The position numbers and the translations under genes were made by a program. This document shows positions 60,801 through 64,000 of a stretch of 64,000 nt of DNA, piece by piece. The number at the start of each line of letters is the position of its first letter. Position 1 is the first letter of the stretch. The stretch spans positions 496,001 to 560,000 of the forward strand of contig PUFA01000202.1 of assembly GCA_003508835.1 (NCBI GenBank), read 5' to 3'. Origin of the DNA: Eonycteris spelaea. Its lineage: Eukaryota; Chordata; Mammalia; Chiroptera; Pteropodidae. Below the pieces are notes generated by a model that did no database searches, was not told the origin of the DNA, and worked only from the letters and a program-made list of their open reading frames with translations.

Positions 60801-61269
60801 TCCTCGTGTCTATTTGTAAAAGCAACAAAATCCTTTCTAAGAAACCTTGCATCAGCTTCCTCTCCTGTCTCCTCACGGGCCACGCGTGTGTGGCCTGCTG
60901 ATCCCCCTAAACGCATCACTGGCAAAGGAACTAAAATTACGGTGATCGATTCAAACTAATTGGCACGAACTCCTGGCGCTCAAAGTAGCCATTTCCCGCG
61001 CGCAGGGCTCGCCAGCGAGTCAAGAGCAAACGGGGGCTCTGCCAAAGGAAAGACGGGCGGGAGGGAGGGAGACCAGGGTGGGGATAAGTTTGGATTAAGC
61101 ACCTAGTGGGTCTGATGCACTCACTTCTCTTCAAGGTCGTTTCTCCAGCTCTACACTAGAGGTAGCGATACCCGCTTCATCTGCGAGCAGAGATACTTCG
61201 AGACAAGATTTTGCAGGAGACGCCTAGGAAAATGGCTTAATTAAACTACAGCGAAGGACATGCTTCAAC

Positions 61270-61600
61270 AGGAATGAACCTCGAAGAGACGTTCTTCGGA
61301 GTGGCATCAGCCAGGGGCAGAAGGACGGATATTGCACGCTTCCTCTTACGTGAGGTCTCTAGAGGAGTCGAATTCAGACGGAAAGCAGGGTTGTGGGTGT
61401 GGGCTGGGCATGGGGTGGGGGGACTGGGGCTCGTGCTGGCGAAGGCAAGAGCTCTGGAGGGGGGAGGCGGGGATGGCCACGCAGCGACCGAACGTACTGA
61501 CCGCCACAGACTCGTGCACCTAAAAATGATCGAAATGGTGAGTTTCATGCCTATTTCATCATGACAAAAGTGGGGTTTTTTGTTGTCTTGTTTTGTTTTG
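61270..61600 (+). mobile_element. Old L1 3' terminal fragment
   Basis: CTCGTGCACCTAAAAATGAT, CGAAATGGTGAGTTTCATGC and TATTTCATCATGACAAAA follow the end of an L1M 3' UTR. The upstream part is GC-rich and poorly conserved. Confidence 0.45.
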
Positions 61601-62649
61601 TTAAGTAAGCGAGGCTCTTTAAGTTCACGAGCAGAGGAATTGTGCTTGTGCTAAGCCTGAGAAACGTGTATGAACTCGGGGTTCTCTCTCAGAACCTGAC
61701 GTTGAACGGGCGCCTACTCTCACCTGGGGGCGGTAACCGTTTCCTTCCAGCCTCGGCTCTCTCGCTTCTTTCCCAGCCACATGCCATCGCTCCTCAGACC
61801 CATGACTGACTGTTCTGACTGAGAGCAGACTGAGACAGTCCAGCCCCCCAGGATCCCCGCAGGGGACCCCGGCACAGGGCGGATTCCGCTGCAGCCTCCC
61901 CCGACCCTCCCCCCGGAAGGTTTTCTGCACTTCGTCTCCTAGACCTCTTTCAATCGGGCTGGCTGTCCCCACATCCAGGCCAGCGCCCTGGGGACCAGGC
62001 GGCAGCGAGCAGAGGCAGGGAGCCGCAGGAGCATGCGCACTCGCGGGCATTGGCAGCTCTCGCAAAGTCTGTTTGCTGACAACACGTATGTACAAACACT
62101 TACTGATTCCCTCGGATGTTTGCAAACGAGGCGAAGCCGTGAGAAGCTGAGCTGAGCGCCAGCAGCTAGGTATCTGACCCCCAGCTCCCCCAGGTGGAGG
62201 CCCGGGTCATCCCACCTGAAGGTCCCCACCCCACGTCGGGTGCCGGAAGCCGAGTTCTGTCACATTAACCTGAAATCAGAGGTCTCTGTATTTAACCTAC
62301 TCGCTCCGAACAGTCTTCTTCCGACAACGAAGGTAGAGCAGATCGTGGAGATCTTTCACACGGAGCACCCGCCGCTCGCTTGCATTCACATCCCGGGGCC
62401 TAATCGCACCAGCAGGAACCTCCTCCTCCCGAGCCCGAGACGTCTTCGTAGTCAGAACAGATTCTCACACGTGCTCGTGGACAACGCTGTGTGCGCGCCC
62501 CGGGATCTCAGCAGATAAGCGACCTGCATTTAGCTCCTGAGACCAGGACAGAGCCCCGCCCTCCTCCGCCAGGAACGAGATGTTCAGTGATGCTGGCCAG
62601 TGACCTTGCAAACACCCTGCTGGGTACCGAAGAGGGACTCCATTATCTG

Positions 62650-63075
62650 TTCAGCCGACACTGACCGAGTATTTGCCAGGCGCACAGGCCTGGGCTGGGG
62701 ACAAGGGACAAATCCTCGGGCCCTGCTCTTTAGGAATTCTCAGGCGGGCATGAAAACAATTAATTACTCTCCATCGTGATGACTTTCGTACCAGCACGGA
62801 TACAAGATGACTAACTGCCTGAGGAGTCTCTGAGGGGTCGGGGAAGACGTCAGCAAACAGGGTCATTCGAGTGGGGTTTTACAGGGTGAGTAAAGGCTCA
62901 TTAGAAAGAAAAGGGTGGAAAGCTTCCAGGTAGAGGGAACAGCATATGCAAAGGCAGAAGCGTGAGGGACGACAGGGTGTGTTTCAGAGACCACCGCAGT
63001 GCGACAGAGGTCCAGAAACGAGGGACGAGTGAGGCAGCTGGAGTCCCACGGCCCTGGCCGGGGAGGGGGCGGGCC
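62650..63075 (+). mobile_element. Ancient dispersed mammalian repeat, family not named
   Basis: GACCGAGTATTTGCCAGGCG, then TTCCAGGTAGAGGGAACAGC, ATATGCAAAGGCAGAAGCGT and GGGACGACAGGGTGTGTTTC match the first part of the repeat family seen at 56080-57000. Confidence 0.5.
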
Positions 63076-63438
63076 GTCGACAACAGACTGAAGCTGCAGC
63101 TCTACTGCAGGTGGATGAGCAACGTCCTTTCTCCATCAAGGTCACGTCCTCGAGTCTGCCTCCTGTGGCTGGTCTAGGTCTTCCTCAAGCTCTAATCTAT
63201 GGGAACTGTCTTCCCCGGGAACCAAGGCTTTTCATCCTGAAAAAGCCCTTAGACAGGTCGCCTGGAATCGTTGGGCCACTGCATGATCGCAACTCTGAAG
63301 AGCCTGATATTTGATAGAGGAGAGACAGGGGCTCAGAGAGGTGAAGGGCCCACCTGCCTCATCATGACAGAACGGGCCAGGCCAGCCCCCAGCCCTCCTC
63401 ACCAACCTCAGTGAGCTTGTCGGCGCCTTTCTTCCAGG

Positions 63439-63456
63439 AAAAAAAAAAAAAAAAAA
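63439..63456 (+). repeat. Poly(A) tract
   Basis: An uninterrupted run of 18 A. No clear retroposon body precedes it. Confidence 0.85.
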
Positions 63457-64000
63457 GTATATGGCGTGGCCGAGCTCTCTGGAAACTTCCAGGACCAATT
63501 CTCTCCCGAGTAAGGGCTTATTGAACACAAGCAAAATGAACGGAAACTCCTCATGGAACCCTAAGACATGCTGGTCTACCCCGGGAGCCTTACAAACAAG
63601 TTTTTAGAATCACCTTTCAGCCTGCCTGCCTGTAGGCAACTTAAACTAGGACAGGGATATATGTTCAATTTTTTCATAAAATATTTACTTTCCCCAAATG
63701 CAATTTCTTTTCAGGCACGGTCTTTTATCTTTCATTTGCAAAACTGCTCCCTGGTCTCCCCCCAGCCTGGCTGGATGCCCTTTGCTAAAGAAGCGAGTTT
63801 ATGATTTATAACAGGAAAACTCCAGGGATCGGGGGAGGTCTGAGGAGAGCCTGCCTCTTCTTTTGGGCCCGAGGTGGCCCACCTGCCTAGGTGCGTAAGG
63901 ACCTGCTGCCCTCTTGTGGCCGCAACCTGGGGTGCAGTAGTGTCTCCTCTTTGCAAATAATAATAATAATTTTTTTAAAATCTTGTTTTCAGGTTTGCTG

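Larger units (their letters stand above)
53661..64000. other. Intergenic sequence upstream of SNX27
   Basis: No exon with recognisable protein identity is found on either strand. In human the next gene on this side is TUFT1, more than 20 kb away, so absence of genes fits. The tract is a mosaic of MIR, L1, LTR-type and other old repeats listed separately. Unassigned stretches include about 53990-54760, 54910-55340, 59430-60500 and 63420-64000. Confidence 0.75.

Noticed and set aside
60401..60901. 166-residue open frame in the intergenic region
   Set aside because: It covers an old interspersed repeat, shows no splice-site context and no protein family similarity that I can see.

Overview
This window is mammalian nuclear DNA. 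It holds most of one gene, sorting nexin 27 (SNX27), on the minus strand, followed at high coordinates by its CpG-island promoter and about 10 kb of intergenic sequence. No bacterial, viral or phage gene is present. Eight coding exons can be placed to the base from protein family identity, canonical AG/GT splice sites and phases that join correctly. They encode residues 1 to about 412 of a protein that is about 541 residues long in other mammals. The last exons lie below coordinate 1.

Layout (gene direction runs from high to low coordinate): promoter and CpG island about 52.55-53.66 kb; exon 1 53054-53360 (PDZ); intron 1 of 20.6 kb; exon 2 32204-32435 (end of PDZ, linker, start of PX); intron 2 of 12.3 kb; exon 3 19726-19918 and exon 4 18039-18103 (PX); exons 5, 6 and 7 at 16397-16501, 13487-13565 and 8820-8983 (FERM-like F1 and start of F2); exon 8 4403-4492 (F2); then at least 4.4 kb of intron 8. 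From 53.7 kb to 64 kb I see only old interspersed repeats.

The introns are packed with decayed repeats: L1 fragments of several ages, an L1/HAL1-like element that lacks nearly all of ORF2, MIR and MER5-like copies, a Tigger-like transposon with a MER2-like piece inside it, a retroposed poly(A) sequence with a perfect 15-bp target-site duplication, and two short retroposons made from 5S rRNA.

Organism: I recognised no Alu, B1/B2, carnivore CAN-SINE, Bov-tA/BovB or equine ERE element, which argues against primates, rodents, carnivores, ruminants and horses. The two 5S-derived copies share the same non-5S bases near their 3' ends, so they come from one amplified source. 5S-derived SINEs are known from fruit bats (Pteropodidae), so a megabat is my best guess. 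This is inference.

Most notable points: an apparent one-base deletion in a C run of SNX27 exon 1 that breaks the reading frame inside the PDZ domain (probably an assembly error), the paired 5S-derived retroposons, the retroposed sequence of unknown origin at 25.3-25.8 kb, the nested DNA transposon at 50.3 kb, and twin ACTACA-CTCCCAG promoter elements.
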